Assembly (NCBI GenBank): GCA_026393535.1
Contig: JAPKZY010000037.1
Location: 1 to 64,000 of the forward strand
Source of the DNA: Actinomycetota bacterium
Lineage (GTDB): Bacteria > Actinomycetota > Acidimicrobiia > Acidimicrobiales > Ilumatobacteraceae
Direction of reading: 5' to 3'
DNA length: 64,000 nucleotides
The notes under the pieces are model-generated. The model saw nothing but the letters and a program-made list of their open reading frames with translations. It did not search any database and was not told the DNA's origin. Positions 55,549 through 64,000 of the stretch are shown in pieces; the stretch's first letter is position 1; each line of letters opens with the position of its first letter. A program made the position numbers and the translations under genes.

Positions 55549-56334
55549 ATGAAAGATGAACAAATTTCTGCGGCGGACCTTGAGCAGGTTTCGCAATGGC
55601 TGAAAGATGCGGAACGAATCGTCGTGTTTACCGGGGCTGGTATCTCTACTGATTCAGGCATCCCTGATTTTCGAGGCCCGAATGGTTTATGGACTCAGAA
55701 TCCGTTGGCGGAAAAGACTTCTACGTTGAGTTATTACCTAAACGACCCAGAAGTGCGCAAAGTTGCATGGGAAGGTCGTGTACGAAACTTCAATGGCACA
55801 GCACAACCAAATGATGGTCACCGCGCTCTCGTTAATATGCAACGCGCTGGAAAATTGACAGCAGTGATTACCCAAAATGTTGATGGGTTGCATCAGGACT
55901 CGGGAATTGAGCCGATCAATGTTGTGGAAGTGCACGGCACAATAAAGTTTGGTCGTTGTTGGGAATGCAAAGACCGCCGACCAATGAAGTATTTCATTGA
56001 GCGTGTGATTGCCGGCGAAGAAGACCCGCATTGCGAACTGTGTGGCGGGGTAGTCAAGAGCGATGCAATTTTGTTTGAACAAGCTCTTGTGCCTGAGGTA
56101 ATTGACAGGGCATTTGATGAAGCAGGACGGTGCGACGTGCTGCTCGCGGTGGGTTCTACGTTGGCCGTTGGTCCGGCGAACCAAGTGGTTCCGCGCGCTA
56201 AGGCAAGCGGCGCCAAGGTGGTCATTGTGAACGGTGATACCACCCAGATGGACGGCTATGCGCACATGCTCTTGCGCGGCAGTATTAGCCCCATTTTGCA
56301 GGCTCTGGTCGCCGGTGCTGGATTCCTGACTTAG
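55549..56334 (+). CDS. SIR2 family NAD+-dependent protein deacylase (sirtuin)
   Basis: A 261-residue sirtuin starting MKDEQISAADLEQVSQWLKD after AAGGA. It has IVVFTGAGISTDSGIPDFRG, VITQNVDGLHQDSG, the catalytic His in NVVEVHGTIKFGRC, the four zinc cysteines (CWEC and CELC), and FEQALVPEVIDRAFDEAGRC with VGSTLAVGPA. It removes acyl groups from lysine using NAD+; which acyl group cannot be told. Between the ATG and the divergent gene are about 60 bp. It is followed by a rhodanese-MoeB gene 18 bp later. Confidence 0.93.
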   Translation: MKDEQISAADLEQVSQWLKDAERIVVFTGAGISTDSGIPDFRGPNGLWTQNPLAEKTSTLSYYLNDPEVRKVAWEGRVRNFNGTAQPNDGHRALVNMQRAGKLTAVITQNVDGLHQDSGIEPINVVEVHGTIKFGRCWECKDRRPMKYFIERVIAGEEDPHCELCGGVVKSDAILFEQALVPEVIDRAFDEAGRCDVLLAVGSTLAVGPANQVVPRAKASGAKVVIVNGDTTQMDGYAHMLLRGSISPILQALVAGAGFLT

Positions 56335-56352
56335 TCGGTAGGGTTTTGGGTC

Positions 56353-57519
56353 ATGGCAACCTTTCGTGACCTCTTGGCTAACGCCAAATCCCAAATAGTC
56401 GAAATTGATACAGCAACTGCCGAGGCACGTATTGAAGCTGGCAATGTCTTTGTCCTTGACGTTCGTGAACCAGATGAATACGACGAAGGTGCGCTTGCAG
56501 ATGCAGTCCACATTCCTCGTGGCCACCTTGAAGCCCAAATCGAAGGCCGTGCTCTTGATCGTGATCAGACAATTGTTGTGTATTGCGCAGGGGGAGTGCG
56601 TAGCGCTTTTGCTGCTCGCACGTTGCAAGAACTTGGGTACAGCGATGTGTTGTCGATGGCTGGTGGTTTTGGCAAATGGAAAGACGAAGGTCGTACATGG
56701 CGTCAGCCAGTCACGTTGACTGCTGACCAACGCAATCGCTATCAACGCCATTTATTGTTGCCTGAAGTGGGCATCGAAGGCCAGGCCAAATTATTGGGTG
56801 CAAAAGTACTAATGCTTGGCGCTGGTGGTCTTGGGTCACCCGCCGCGTTGTATTTGGCCGCAGCAGGAATTGGCACGCTCGGCATTGTTGACATGGACGA
56901 TGTTGATGCATCGAACTTGCAACGTCAGATCTTGCACAACATGGATCGCATTGGTCAACGCAAGGTTGATTCAGCACGTCAGACACTTGAAAAATTGAAC
57001 CCTGATGTCACTGTCAAGACCTATGACGTGCGTTTGTCTGCAGAGAACATTATGGAAATCATGAGTGAATACGACATCGTGGTCGACGGCGCTGATAATT
57101 TTCCTAGCCGCTATTTGTTGAATGATGCCAGCGTGAAACTTGGAATTCCTGTTGTGCACGGAAGCATCTTTCGCTTTGAAGGAATGGTCTCGGTGTTCCA
57201 CCCATTGCGTGGGCCCACCTATCGCGACATGGTTCCCGAACCGCCACCAGCAGAATTCGCACCCTCATGTGCAGAAGCTGGTGTTCTTGGCGTGTTGCCA
57301 GGAATCATTGGTTCCATTCAGGCGCTTGAAACCATCAAGGTTCTCCTTGACCTAGGTGAGTCTTTAATTGGGCGCATACTTACTATTGACACCACCGAGA
57401 TGTCATTCCATGTTTTCAAGCTTCGTGCTGACCCACAAAACCAAGTTGTATGGGAAAATCGCGATCGTATTGAAGTGCGCGACCTTGATGGTCTCTGCGC
57501 CCCATGGCTCAGCCACTAG
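56353..57519 (+). CDS. Rhodanese-MoeB/ThiF fusion, adenylyltransferase/sulfurtransferase
   Basis: A 388-residue fusion. The N-terminal 115 residues are a rhodanese domain (FVLDVREPDEYDEGALADAV, active-site Cys in VVYCAGGVRSAF), the rest an E1-like ThiF/MoeB domain (NRYQRHLLLPEVGIEGQAKL, VLMLGAGGLGSPAALYLAAA, the Arg of LQRQILHNMD, VDGADNFPSRYLLND, SCAEAGVLGVLPG). The zinc cysteines of E. coli MoeB are missing, as in mycobacterial MoeZ, but the domain order is reversed relative to MoeZ. It likely charges a ubiquitin-like sulfur carrier (MoaD, ThiS or CysO). TAGGGT lies 8 bp before the ATG. Confidence 0.9.
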   Translation: MATFRDLLANAKSQIVEIDTATAEARIEAGNVFVLDVREPDEYDEGALADAVHIPRGHLEAQIEGRALDRDQTIVVYCAGGVRSAFAARTLQELGYSDVLSMAGGFGKWKDEGRTWRQPVTLTADQRNRYQRHLLLPEVGIEGQAKLLGAKVLMLGAGGLGSPAALYLAAAGIGTLGIVDMDDVDASNLQRQILHNMDRIGQRKVDSARQTLEKLNPDVTVKTYDVRLSAENIMEIMSEYDIVVDGADNFPSRYLLNDASVKLGIPVVHGSIFRFEGMVSVFHPLRGPTYRDMVPEPPPAEFAPSCAEAGVLGVLPGIIGSIQALETIKVLLDLGESLIGRILTIDTTEMSFHVFKLRADPQNQVVWENRDRIEVRDLDGLCAPWLSH

Positions 57520-57529
57520 CGTTTACTAA

Positions 57530-58678
57530 ATGACAGCACGCATCGTTATTGTCGGTGCCGGATTTTCCGGTGCTGTTATTGCACGTGAATTAGCAGAGGC
57601 AGGCATCGCTACATGGGTGGTTGATGGCCGCTCACATGTTGCCGGAAACGCCCACACCGAACGTCGCACCAATGGCGTCATGGTGCATGTGTATGGGCCC
57701 CATATTTTTCATACAGGTGACAAACATGTGTGGGATTACATCAACAAGTACGGCGACATGGTGCCGTACAACCACCGCGTGAAGGCAACGTCTGGCGGGC
57801 ATGTGTATTCGCTGCCGGTGAACCTGCACACCATTAACCAATTTTTTGATACCACCATGTCGCCTGCTGAAGCTGAACAGTTCATGACTGAACGTGCCGA
57901 TTCCAGTATTGGAACACCTGTCAGTTTTGAAGATCAGGCCTTGAAATTCGTGGGCAGAGATCTGTATGAAGCCTTTTTCAAGGGATACACCCAGAAGCAA
58001 TGGGGAGTTTCGCCAACAGAATTACCAGCCTCCATTTTGGCTCGGTTGCCAGTGAGATTTTCCTACGAGGACAGCTATTTCAATCACCCGTACCAAGCGA
58101 TTCCTCGTGATGGTTACACACCAATCGTGGAAGCAATTCTTGATCACCCCCTGATTGAAGTCACTCTTGGTCGCACGGTTGCGCCACAAGAACTCGCCGA
58201 TGCAGAACACGTATTTTGGTCTGGGCCCATTGATGGATTTTTTTCCAGCAAGTTTGGAAAACTCGGATACCGCACGCTTGATTTTGTTGAGACTGAAGAA
58301 GTCGGTGACGTGCAGGGATGTCCTGTCATGAACTATTGCGACGTTGATGTGCCCTACACACGTATTACTGAACACAAACATTTTGCACCGTGGGAAACCC
58401 ACGAGGGCAGCACGATCTACACCGAATACAGTCGCCTCGCAGAAGATGGGGATATTGCGTATTACCCCATTCGCCAAGTGAAGGAAAAAGAGCAGTTGAT
58501 GCAATACATCGAAGCGGCGAATCAGGCGACAGGTGTGACTTTTGTCGGACGTCTCGGCACCTACCGGTATCTCGACATGGACGTCACCATCAAGGAAGCG
58601 CTTGAGGTGGCAAATCTTTACCTCTCAAATCGGCGAGAAAATCGCCCAATGCCACCGTTCGTGGTCAATCCTCTGTGA
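57530..58678 (+). CDS. glf: UDP-galactopyranose mutase
   Basis: A 382-residue flavoenzyme with IVIVGAGFSGAVIARELAEA (FAD site), GNAHTERRTNGVMVHVYGPH, IFHTGDKHVWDYINKY, FKGYTQKQWGVSPTELPASI, FSYEDSYFNHPYQAIPRDGY and the C-terminal RLGTYRYLDMD, all typical of bacterial Glf. It makes UDP-galactofuranose. glfT2 follows 10 bp later, so the pair builds a galactofuran polymer of the arabinogalactan type. Confidence 0.95.
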   Translation: MTARIVIVGAGFSGAVIARELAEAGIATWVVDGRSHVAGNAHTERRTNGVMVHVYGPHIFHTGDKHVWDYINKYGDMVPYNHRVKATSGGHVYSLPVNLHTINQFFDTTMSPAEAEQFMTERADSSIGTPVSFEDQALKFVGRDLYEAFFKGYTQKQWGVSPTELPASILARLPVRFSYEDSYFNHPYQAIPRDGYTPIVEAILDHPLIEVTLGRTVAPQELADAEHVFWSGPIDGFFSSKFGKLGYRTLDFVETEEVGDVQGCPVMNYCDVDVPYTRITEHKHFAPWETHEGSTIYTEYSRLAEDGDIAYYPIRQVKEKEQLMQYIEAANQATGVTFVGRLGTYRYLDMDVTIKEALEVANLYLSNRRENRPMPPFVVNPL

Positions 58679-58688
58679 AACTGGTCGG

Positions 58689-60437
58689 GTGAATACCCAC
58701 CTCCTTGCCCGAATTCAGATTCCGGCGTCGGGGTTCTCCGAGCCCACTTTGTATGTGCGGCACCAACATGGCGTTATTTGTGAGGCAGGACTAACTCTGT
58801 CAAAAGGTGGACGCGCAACCTTTGATACTGCGTTTGGTTCCTTTGCATCTGGTCGATGGAGTCGCCTCACGAACATCTCAGACATTGCTGTCTCGATGGA
58901 TGTATCGGGCCATTGTTTAGTTGAACTCATTGCGTATGCCAACTCATCAGAGACAGTGATTGCGTCGTCTGATGAATGCGCAACGTTGCAGTGCGACAAT
59001 ATTCGATCATTGGCCGCGGAGTCGTTATATGTTGCGGTCACTGCACTTGATGATGGTGTCGTTGTGCGGTCTGGATCGTGGTCAACCTCGCAAGCTCCAG
59101 AACGTGAAGTTCGCCTTGGCGTTTCGATCACCACCTTTAATCGCCAAGAGTATGTTCTCAAGACAATTGAACGTCTGGTTGCACTCGAATCATCAGAACC
59201 GTCCGTGCATGGGCATCTGCACGTTCTGGTTGTAGATAACGCCTGCAATCTTGAACCACAATTACCCACAGGGGCACCCGTGCGTGTATTGCCAAACCCG
59301 AACTTGGGTGGTGCCGGTGGGTTTGCTCGGGGGCTTATTGCTTTTCGTGATGAAGGGTGGAGCACGCACGTTGTCTTTATGGACGATGACATTTCGCTTG
59401 AGCCTGAATCAATCGTTCGTACAATTTCGCTTTTCTCATACGCCACTGATCCGGACCTGTGTATTCATGGTGCGATGATGAGCGAGGAATTGCCGTGGAT
59501 GCAGTTCGAAGCTGGGTCTGCATATGAATTCCGCTCCGTGTATCCATTGCGTGCTCTTGGTCGCGGCGTCGACCTTCGTAGTCGCTACGAGGTAGTGCAC
59601 GATCATCTCGAGCCGGACATTCATTATTCAGCATGGTGGTTCACCGCTTTTCCTATGCACGTTGCGCCGCAGAATCCGTTGCCCGTCTTTGTTCGCGGTG
59701 ATGATGTGGCCTTTGGTCTTATGCACACAGGTAGGCACACAGTCACGCTGAATGGCATTGCTGTGTGGCATGCAGACTTCGCACTGAAGAACAACCCAAT
59801 GTCGCTGTACTACGAAGTGCGCAACTTTGCTCTTATTGACACTTTGGTATTCGATAACCATAAGTGGCATCACCTGGCATGGCGCTTCTTGGGCTTTGGT
59901 TTCCGCAATGCCTATTCACACCGATATTTGAGCGCTGAATACATGATTCATGGAATGAAAGATTTCCTTGCTGGTCCAGAGGAATGGATGAAAATCGACC
60001 ATTCAGCAAAGCACGAAGAGGTGCGTCATGTCACCGAAGAAAAAGCTGCGCCATTGACACCAGAACTTCTCAGTCTTGGCTTCACGGCACCACGTCCGAA
60101 GATCATTCGCCTTGGCGGATTCCTTCTCTCACCATTTCTCGGGGCTGGTCAATGGGTTCCCAAGTTTTTGCGCGCTAACGAAATTGGTGTCGCTCAAATT
60201 GATGTTCGAGCTGTCGGTCTCGCCATCCGGCATAGCAAAATTTTGTATCGTCATCCTCGTTTCGACGAAGGCTTTGTCTGCGAACGTGACTACAAGCGAT
60301 TTATGGCAATCCAGCGCGACGTTTTCCGCTATTCATTGCGCATTGCACGCACCTATAAGCGTTTAAAGCGTGAATATCGCGATAGCTACATCACCATGGT
60401 GAGTGATGCATCGTGGAACGCTCGCTTTAAGGGCTAG
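58689..60437 (+). CDS. glfT2: Galactofuranosyltransferase GlfT2-like
   Basis: A 582-residue GT2-family enzyme with GTG start 10 bp after glf; in-frame ATG at 58542 lies inside glf and is rejected. An N-terminal beta domain (about 1-140) precedes the GT-A domain: SITTFNRQEYVLKTIERL, NPNLGGAGGFARGLIAFRDE, the DDD metal motif in VVFMDDDISLEP, and WWFTAFPMHVAPQNPLPVFV with RGDDVAFG. NGIAVWHADF supplies the catalytic His region, followed by a helical C-terminus. In mycobacteria GlfT2 polymerises galactofuranose. The 3' end overlaps the convergent SpoIID gene by 11 bp. Confidence 0.92.
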   Translation: MNTHLLARIQIPASGFSEPTLYVRHQHGVICEAGLTLSKGGRATFDTAFGSFASGRWSRLTNISDIAVSMDVSGHCLVELIAYANSSETVIASSDECATLQCDNIRSLAAESLYVAVTALDDGVVVRSGSWSTSQAPEREVRLGVSITTFNRQEYVLKTIERLVALESSEPSVHGHLHVLVVDNACNLEPQLPTGAPVRVLPNPNLGGAGGFARGLIAFRDEGWSTHVVFMDDDISLEPESIVRTISLFSYATDPDLCIHGAMMSEELPWMQFEAGSAYEFRSVYPLRALGRGVDLRSRYEVVHDHLEPDIHYSAWWFTAFPMHVAPQNPLPVFVRGDDVAFGLMHTGRHTVTLNGIAVWHADFALKNNPMSLYYEVRNFALIDTLVFDNHKWHHLAWRFLGFGFRNAYSHRYLSAEYMIHGMKDFLAGPEEWMKIDHSAKHEEVRHVTEEKAAPLTPELLSLGFTAPRPKIIRLGGFLLSPFLGAGQWVPKFLRANEIGVAQIDVRAVGLAIRHSKILYRHPRFDEGFVCERDYKRFMAIQRDVFRYSLRIARTYKRLKREYRDSYITMVSDASWNARFKG

Positions 60438-62841
60438 AAAGCGCAGCTGCAGCGGTCAACACTTTCCACGTGCTTGGCCCAACTCGACCACTGACCGGTA
60501 ACTTGACTCGTTTCTGAAATAGCTTCACATCGTTTGCGAGGGAAGCTGTAAATATCCCGGTGGTTGCAATCTTCTTTTTCAATACTTTTGCAAGTGCTTG
60601 CTGCAAGGAAGAGACCGCGGGGTGTCGTGATCCGACTGCAAGAACTGCAAGATCCGCGCGTCCCGCAAGACCCAATGCATCCCATGTGGCTCTATCTACG
60701 ATGCCTGACACAGGCAGAACTGAGGCAGTTTGAAAAGCTCTGACTGCACGCTCGGTACCAGAACCGAAGGAGCCATCAGTTGCGAGGCGAGCTTTGCCGA
60801 CAAGGTTCAGTGCGATATTCAGTTTCTTTTGAACAACTGTCACCATGGCGCCTGCATCCTTTTTCGCAAGGGGAAGCCCCAGCATTAGTGGCGCTACAGC
60901 AGCTGTAGTTGGCAGCGAGCCTGCAGGGCGTAATGCATCAAGCTGTTGACGCAAGAACAATGCGAACTCTGCTTGTCCTGTTGTTGACAAGTGGACGTAA
61001 CAACACAGCGAAGAGTTATCGAACCATCTCCATTGATTTGCTGCCGATGAAGCTGCATTCCAATCAAAGATGGTGATGCCCGGATTCTTTGCAGCGGCGG
61101 CAACCAATATGTCATTTGACTGTGCATAGTTTCGAGTTGTGGAGCGGGTGGACATATTTACGAATATCACTCGTTGGACCGCCTTCGAGATGAGCGCTGC
61201 CAACATCTGCTGTACTTCGCCTTCAAAAGTTGCCGGGTCGTCGTTGTAACCCAATTCAACTACCGCTATTGCGGGTGCATCAAGTGAATTGACTACACCA
61301 ACACCATCGGTATTGATTTGTGGCGTAGCAACTGTGAAGAGACAACCTGCACCAGCCATGCCTCGACCTGCGCATGATTGAAAATTCATCACTGGATATG
61401 CCGGTGTGACAATCGTGGCGAATTCGGTTGCAATGCTTTCGCCAACAGAGTCACCGACAAAGAGAATTGAACCGACTGGAGGCGAAGCGGGATCTGTGGT
61501 TGCAACGGGAAACGCTTCATACCAGGGTGAATTCAAGTCGAAGTCATTTCGGAATTGTCCGCCGGTGCGAGTGACTGAGCCAGCTGTGCCTGTGATGATT
61601 ACAGAAGTGGTGTACCCATTCCAGTCCCCACCCAGTCCATCATGTGCGGCGGTCATTGAGGTGAAGACACCGATAGCGGGAAATGCTTTTTGTAAATCAG
61701 CAGCAGACAAAAGTCGAGACCACGATTGCAATGCTGCATCGGCTGCTACATCGCCATTATCGAACTGTGCGGGAAACTGTCCACCTGCTGTTCGTCCGCC
61801 ATTTGAGGATGTGAATTCGGTACGCATAATGGCGTTTCGAGAATCTTTGATGACGTATCCCGCGGTGTCGGTAAGTGCCAGGTCGGTACGTTTGTCTTCA
61901 ATCACGCTTGCAGTTTTAGAGCCAACTGTTCGCAATCCGGCTCCGCCATACACTTGACAATCTTCGGTGTCGCATGTTTTGGCATATGAATATCGAGCCT
62001 CAGACAGTGAGTAACTTCGGGCTGCAACTGACTGTGCACGCAATGCGTTCATGCCGAGTCCGCCAGCCATGTCACCCCATCCGGCAGGAGACTCACGTGG
62101 CACTACGCCTCGCAAGTATGACTCAGCGTTGAGAAGGTTGACGGTTCGGCGATTGCCCAAAATGTCGATTGTTGCTCGAATGCTCCCGCGGTAATAACGA
62201 ATGCGGCCGGTCTTGTAGGTAGTGGACGGTGGCTCACATACGCCGAGCAGGTCTGTTGGTGCAATGGCAGTCAAAACTGAACCTTGGGCCGACACAAAAT
62301 CGATAGGACCAGCGACGTTGTCGCCAATAAGAGTAAATCCGGTGGGGTTGTCGGTATCGGCCGCACATGTGGCAGTGGGGATTCCATAAATGTCATACAC
62401 ATTGTTAGACACCATGCGAGCAACAAGCCCACCGTATGTGCCAGCAGCACCTGCCCATGATGCAGTGATGTTGTCAGAGATGACGGATGTAGGTCTTGCA
62501 TCAAGAGTTTGCAGACGAACGCTCATGATGCCGCCTGGTGTCACAGCTGCATCCGCTTCAGTGAGTGTTGCAACAGTACGACCGCTTCCGCCGTAATAGA
62601 AATTCAAAATGTCCTGCCACGATGATCCGAGTTTCGTTGCCCAGCCGAGAGCACCGTATTGGGAGAGACCGCGGCCATGTCCATTGCCATGGCCGCGAAT
62701 TATGACACCGAGTGCAGGAAGTGAAAGAAGGGAGTCAGCACGAACAGCGGTACTTGGCGCGGATGAGATAAGCGATGTAAGTAGCGATACAAACATCAGC
62801 AATATGCCGACACGGCGAAGAGGTCTTGTCGGAGATGCCAT
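60427..62841 (-). CDS. Secreted SpoIID/LytB - SGNH hydrolase - peptidoglycan-binding fusion
   Basis: An 804-residue protein with a signal peptide (ILLMFVSLLTSLISSAPSTA). Residues about 45-450 hold a SpoIID/LytB amidase-enhancer-like domain (IIRGHGNGHGRGLSQYGALG, AESYLRGVVPRESPAGWGDM, ALRAQSVAARSYSLSEARYS, YGGAGLR). Residues about 465-640 are an SGNH-like domain (ILFVGDSVGESIATEF, AIAVVELGYNDDP), whose terminal block reads CCYVHLSTTGQ, with Cys where the catalytic Asp of DxxH is expected. Two PG_binding_1 domains follow (VTVVQKKLNIALNLVGK..., HPAVSSLQQALAKVLKK...). It probably acts on or binds septal or stem peptidoglycan. The SGNH part may be inactive. Confidence 0.87.
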   Translation of the reverse strand: MASPTRPLRRVGILLMFVSLLTSLISSAPSTAVRADSLLSLPALGVIIRGHGNGHGRGLSQYGALGWATKLGSSWQDILNFYYGGSGRTVATLTEADAAVTPGGIMSVRLQTLDARPTSVISDNITASWAGAAGTYGGLVARMVSNNVYDIYGIPTATCAADTDNPTGFTLIGDNVAGPIDFVSAQGSVLTAIAPTDLLGVCEPPSTTYKTGRIRYYRGSIRATIDILGNRRTVNLLNAESYLRGVVPRESPAGWGDMAGGLGMNALRAQSVAARSYSLSEARYSYAKTCDTEDCQVYGGAGLRTVGSKTASVIEDKRTDLALTDTAGYVIKDSRNAIMRTEFTSSNGGRTAGGQFPAQFDNGDVAADAALQSWSRLLSAADLQKAFPAIGVFTSMTAAHDGLGGDWNGYTTSVIITGTAGSVTRTGGQFRNDFDLNSPWYEAFPVATTDPASPPVGSILFVGDSVGESIATEFATIVTPAYPVMNFQSCAGRGMAGAGCLFTVATPQINTDGVGVVNSLDAPAIAVVELGYNDDPATFEGEVQQMLAALISKAVQRVIFVNMSTRSTTRNYAQSNDILVAAAAKNPGITIFDWNAASSAANQWRWFDNSSLCCYVHLSTTGQAEFALFLRQQLDALRPAGSLPTTAAVAPLMLGLPLAKKDAGAMVTVVQKKLNIALNLVGKARLATDGSFGSGTERAVRAFQTASVLPVSGIVDRATWDALGLAGRADLAVLAVGSRHPAVSSLQQALAKVLKKKIATTGIFTASLANDVKLFQKRVKLPVSGRVGPSTWKVLTAAAALSSP

Positions 62842-62852
62842 GAGATACCACG

Positions 62853-63749
62853 CTAGGTGGTCTCGACCACCTCATGGTGGCGGTCGGTCTCGTCTCGCTC
62901 TTGCACTGCAACGCCTGTTAAAACTAAAGCCATTCCGAGAAGGTCGAGCACGCTGGGGGATTGATTAAGAAATGCAAATCCGAAGATTGCTGCGCAGACG
63001 GGAAGCAACGCCAACATGACAGAAAAGCGTCGAATCGGAATGCGACGAAGAGTGGCTTGATCAATTCCGTACCCAATGGCGTTTGACAGCAATCCGACGA
63101 GAATGCATCCGATCAATATTTTGCCGCTTGAAAATGCTGCACCCGCGTCACCTGCAGCAAATGGCGTGATGACGATGCCTCCGAAAAGTAAACCAAGCGC
63201 AAGGCCAGAAACGCCTCTGTCGGCAAGTGCAACACGTGAACCTATCACGATGTAGCCGGCCCACATGACTGAAGCAGCCAAGATGAAGACGAGTCCTAAT
63301 GGCTCGTTGCCAAGCTCTACGCCGCCTAAGACAACAACACCGACTGCCGCACACGACAGCGCAACTGTATTGCGGACTGAACGTGTACGAAGCGCAGCGA
63401 CAGTAATTGGTCCGATGAACTCAATGGTGACACCTTTACCCAGTGGAAGACGGTCAAGTGCTAAGTAAAAGAACAAGTTCATTAACGCAGTTGATGCACC
63501 GAACGCTGCCACCCAATACAGTTCGCGACGGCTCCAACGTCGGGGTGATTGTCGGAATGAAAACGTAAGCAGAATTAATGATGCGCTGAGAACGCGTAGC
63601 CATGCAACGGTTGCCGGTGAAATCTCATCAAATAAATTAACTGCAATGATTGCGCCCGTGTACTGCGCAACTGCAGACAGTATGAAGAAAAGTTCGGGAG
63701 GCGCGGCGTTGAAAATCCGATCAGCGCGCAACCTCTCTTGTGAGGTCAC
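62853..63749 (-). CDS. EamA-type (RhtA-like) DMT exporter
   Basis: A 298-residue protein with ten membrane segments in two EamA repeats. It has ELFFILSAVAQYTGAIIAVN, the LPLGKGVTIEFIGPITVAAL segment characteristic of the RhtA threonine/homoserine exporter class, GYIVIGSRVALADRGVSGLA and SNAIGYGIDQATLRRI in the second half. It may export an amino acid; the exact substrate is uncertain. It lies between the SpoIID gene (11 bp after its stop) and the aldolase gene (16 bp before), all on the minus strand. Confidence 0.87.
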   Translation of the reverse strand: MTSQERLRADRIFNAAPPELFFILSAVAQYTGAIIAVNLFDEISPATVAWLRVLSASLILLTFSFRQSPRRWSRRELYWVAAFGASTALMNLFFYLALDRLPLGKGVTIEFIGPITVAALRTRSVRNTVALSCAAVGVVVLGGVELGNEPLGLVFILAASVMWAGYIVIGSRVALADRGVSGLALGLLFGGIVITPFAAGDAGAAFSSGKILIGCILVGLLSNAIGYGIDQATLRRIPIRRFSVMLALLPVCAAIFGFAFLNQSPSVLDLLGMALVLTGVAVQERDETDRHHEVVETT

Positions 63750-63765
63750 GAAAGAATGTCGCTAA

Positions 63766-64000
63766 TTAATCGAAAAGATCAGGATCTGTCCGGCAGATTT
63801 CTTGCCACAGTGGCTGAAAGTGTGCCCAGCCAGTCATGGCGTTGCCAGCATTTTCACGCGTGTACACAGCTGAATCGTGCGGGATGTGCTTCGGCGTGCC
63901 TGCGGCCATGGCTGCAAGTTGTGCTTGTGCACAACGCTCGAAACAAACAAACCAGAACACCGCTTCATCAACACTTGCGCCGACTGTGAAGTGGCCATGG
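63766..64000 (-). CDS. Class II aldolase/adducin family protein, 5' part outside the window
   Basis: The frame is open to the window edge, so only the last 78 residues are seen. They include HGHFTVGASVDEAVFWFVCF, whose His-Gly-His is the end of the zinc site of class II aldolase/adducin proteins, followed by ERCAQAQLAAMAAGTPKHIP and a C-terminal WAHFQPLWQEICRTDPDLF. Family members include L-fuculose-phosphate aldolase, but decarboxylases and dehydratases share the fold. A smaller ORF call starting at 63960 would miss the conserved motif. Confidence 0.78.
   Translation of the reverse strand, partial: HGHFTVGASVDEAVFWFVCFERCAQAQLAAMAAGTPKHIPHDSAVYTRENAGNAMTGWAHFQPLWQEICRTDPDLFD

Noticed and set aside
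55738-56751. A 337-residue ORF on the minus strand across the sirtuin and rhodanese-MoeB genes
   Set aside because: It lies wholly opposite two well-supported genes with full motifs, and its own translation has no recognisable pattern.

Overview
The window looks like chromosomal DNA of a planktonic actinobacterium, most likely an Acidimicrobiia (Ilumatobacter/acIV-like) lineage. This is inference from gene content: a proton-pump rhodopsin of the proteorhodopsin type, a PASTA-domain (pseudo)kinase, a GlfT2-type galactofuranosyltransferase next to UDP-galactopyranose mutase, an F420-type LLM oxidoreductase, an IclR regulator divergent from leuCD, acyl-CoA dehydrogenase and crotonase genes, and many genes that seem leaderless (a TANNNT hexamer 6-9 nt before the start codon). 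Base composition is moderate and even. I saw no insertion sequence, prophage, CRISPR array or rRNA operon. Genes are densely packed, often with 1-4 bp overlaps.

Layout. 1-7.7 kb: end of a crotonase gene broken by a 37-bp duplication, azlCD amino-acid exporter, a TRIC-type membrane protein, galT, a methyltransferase, cysteine desulfurase with mnmA (tRNA 2-thiolation) and a membrane protein. 7.8-18 kb: MetE-like protein, NAD+-dependent DNA ligase (frame broken), PASTA pseudokinase, SDR, MFS transporter, SCP2 protein, serA. 18-27 kb: a nucleotidyltransferase two-gene module, pyrF, ferredoxin, leuA with a leucine attenuator, a 50-residue protein, DEAD-box helicase, a coiled-coil protein, leuCD and a divergent IclR regulator. 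27-33 kb: nadABC, ABC1 kinase, hydrolase, greA. 33.5-39.3 kb: leuB-ilvE, rhodopsin, two tiny membrane proteins, SDR, citramalate synthase with an isoleucine attenuator. 39.3-46.3 kb: acyl-CoA dehydrogenases, gltX (frame broken), YdcF-like protein, tRNA-Gln fused to a crotonase gene. 46.3-55.5 kb: pentapeptide protein, tRNA-Glu, secreted metalloprotease and lipoprotein, uppP, melA, LLM oxidoreductase, SGNH hydrolase. 55.5-64 kb: sirtuin, rhodanese-MoeB, glf-glfT2, a SpoIID-SGNH-peptidoglycan-binding fusion, an EamA exporter and a class II aldolase fragment.

How the genes work together. Branched-chain amino acid synthesis is the strongest theme: leuA, leuCD, leuB, ilvE and cimA sit in separate loci, and an AzlCD exporter is also present. 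leuA and cimA each carry their own leader peptide (four consecutive Leu codons; four consecutive Ile codons) followed by a terminator hairpin, so each appears tuned by its pathway end product; leuCD probably answers to the adjacent IclR protein. Other sets cover NAD synthesis (nadABC), cell-surface galactofuran (galT, melA, glf, glfT2, uppP) and fatty-acid or steroid CoA-ester breakdown.

Three conserved genes (crotonase, ligA, gltX) are out of frame because of a short duplication or deletions. Two of them are normally essential, so consensus or assembly errors are the first explanation to test.
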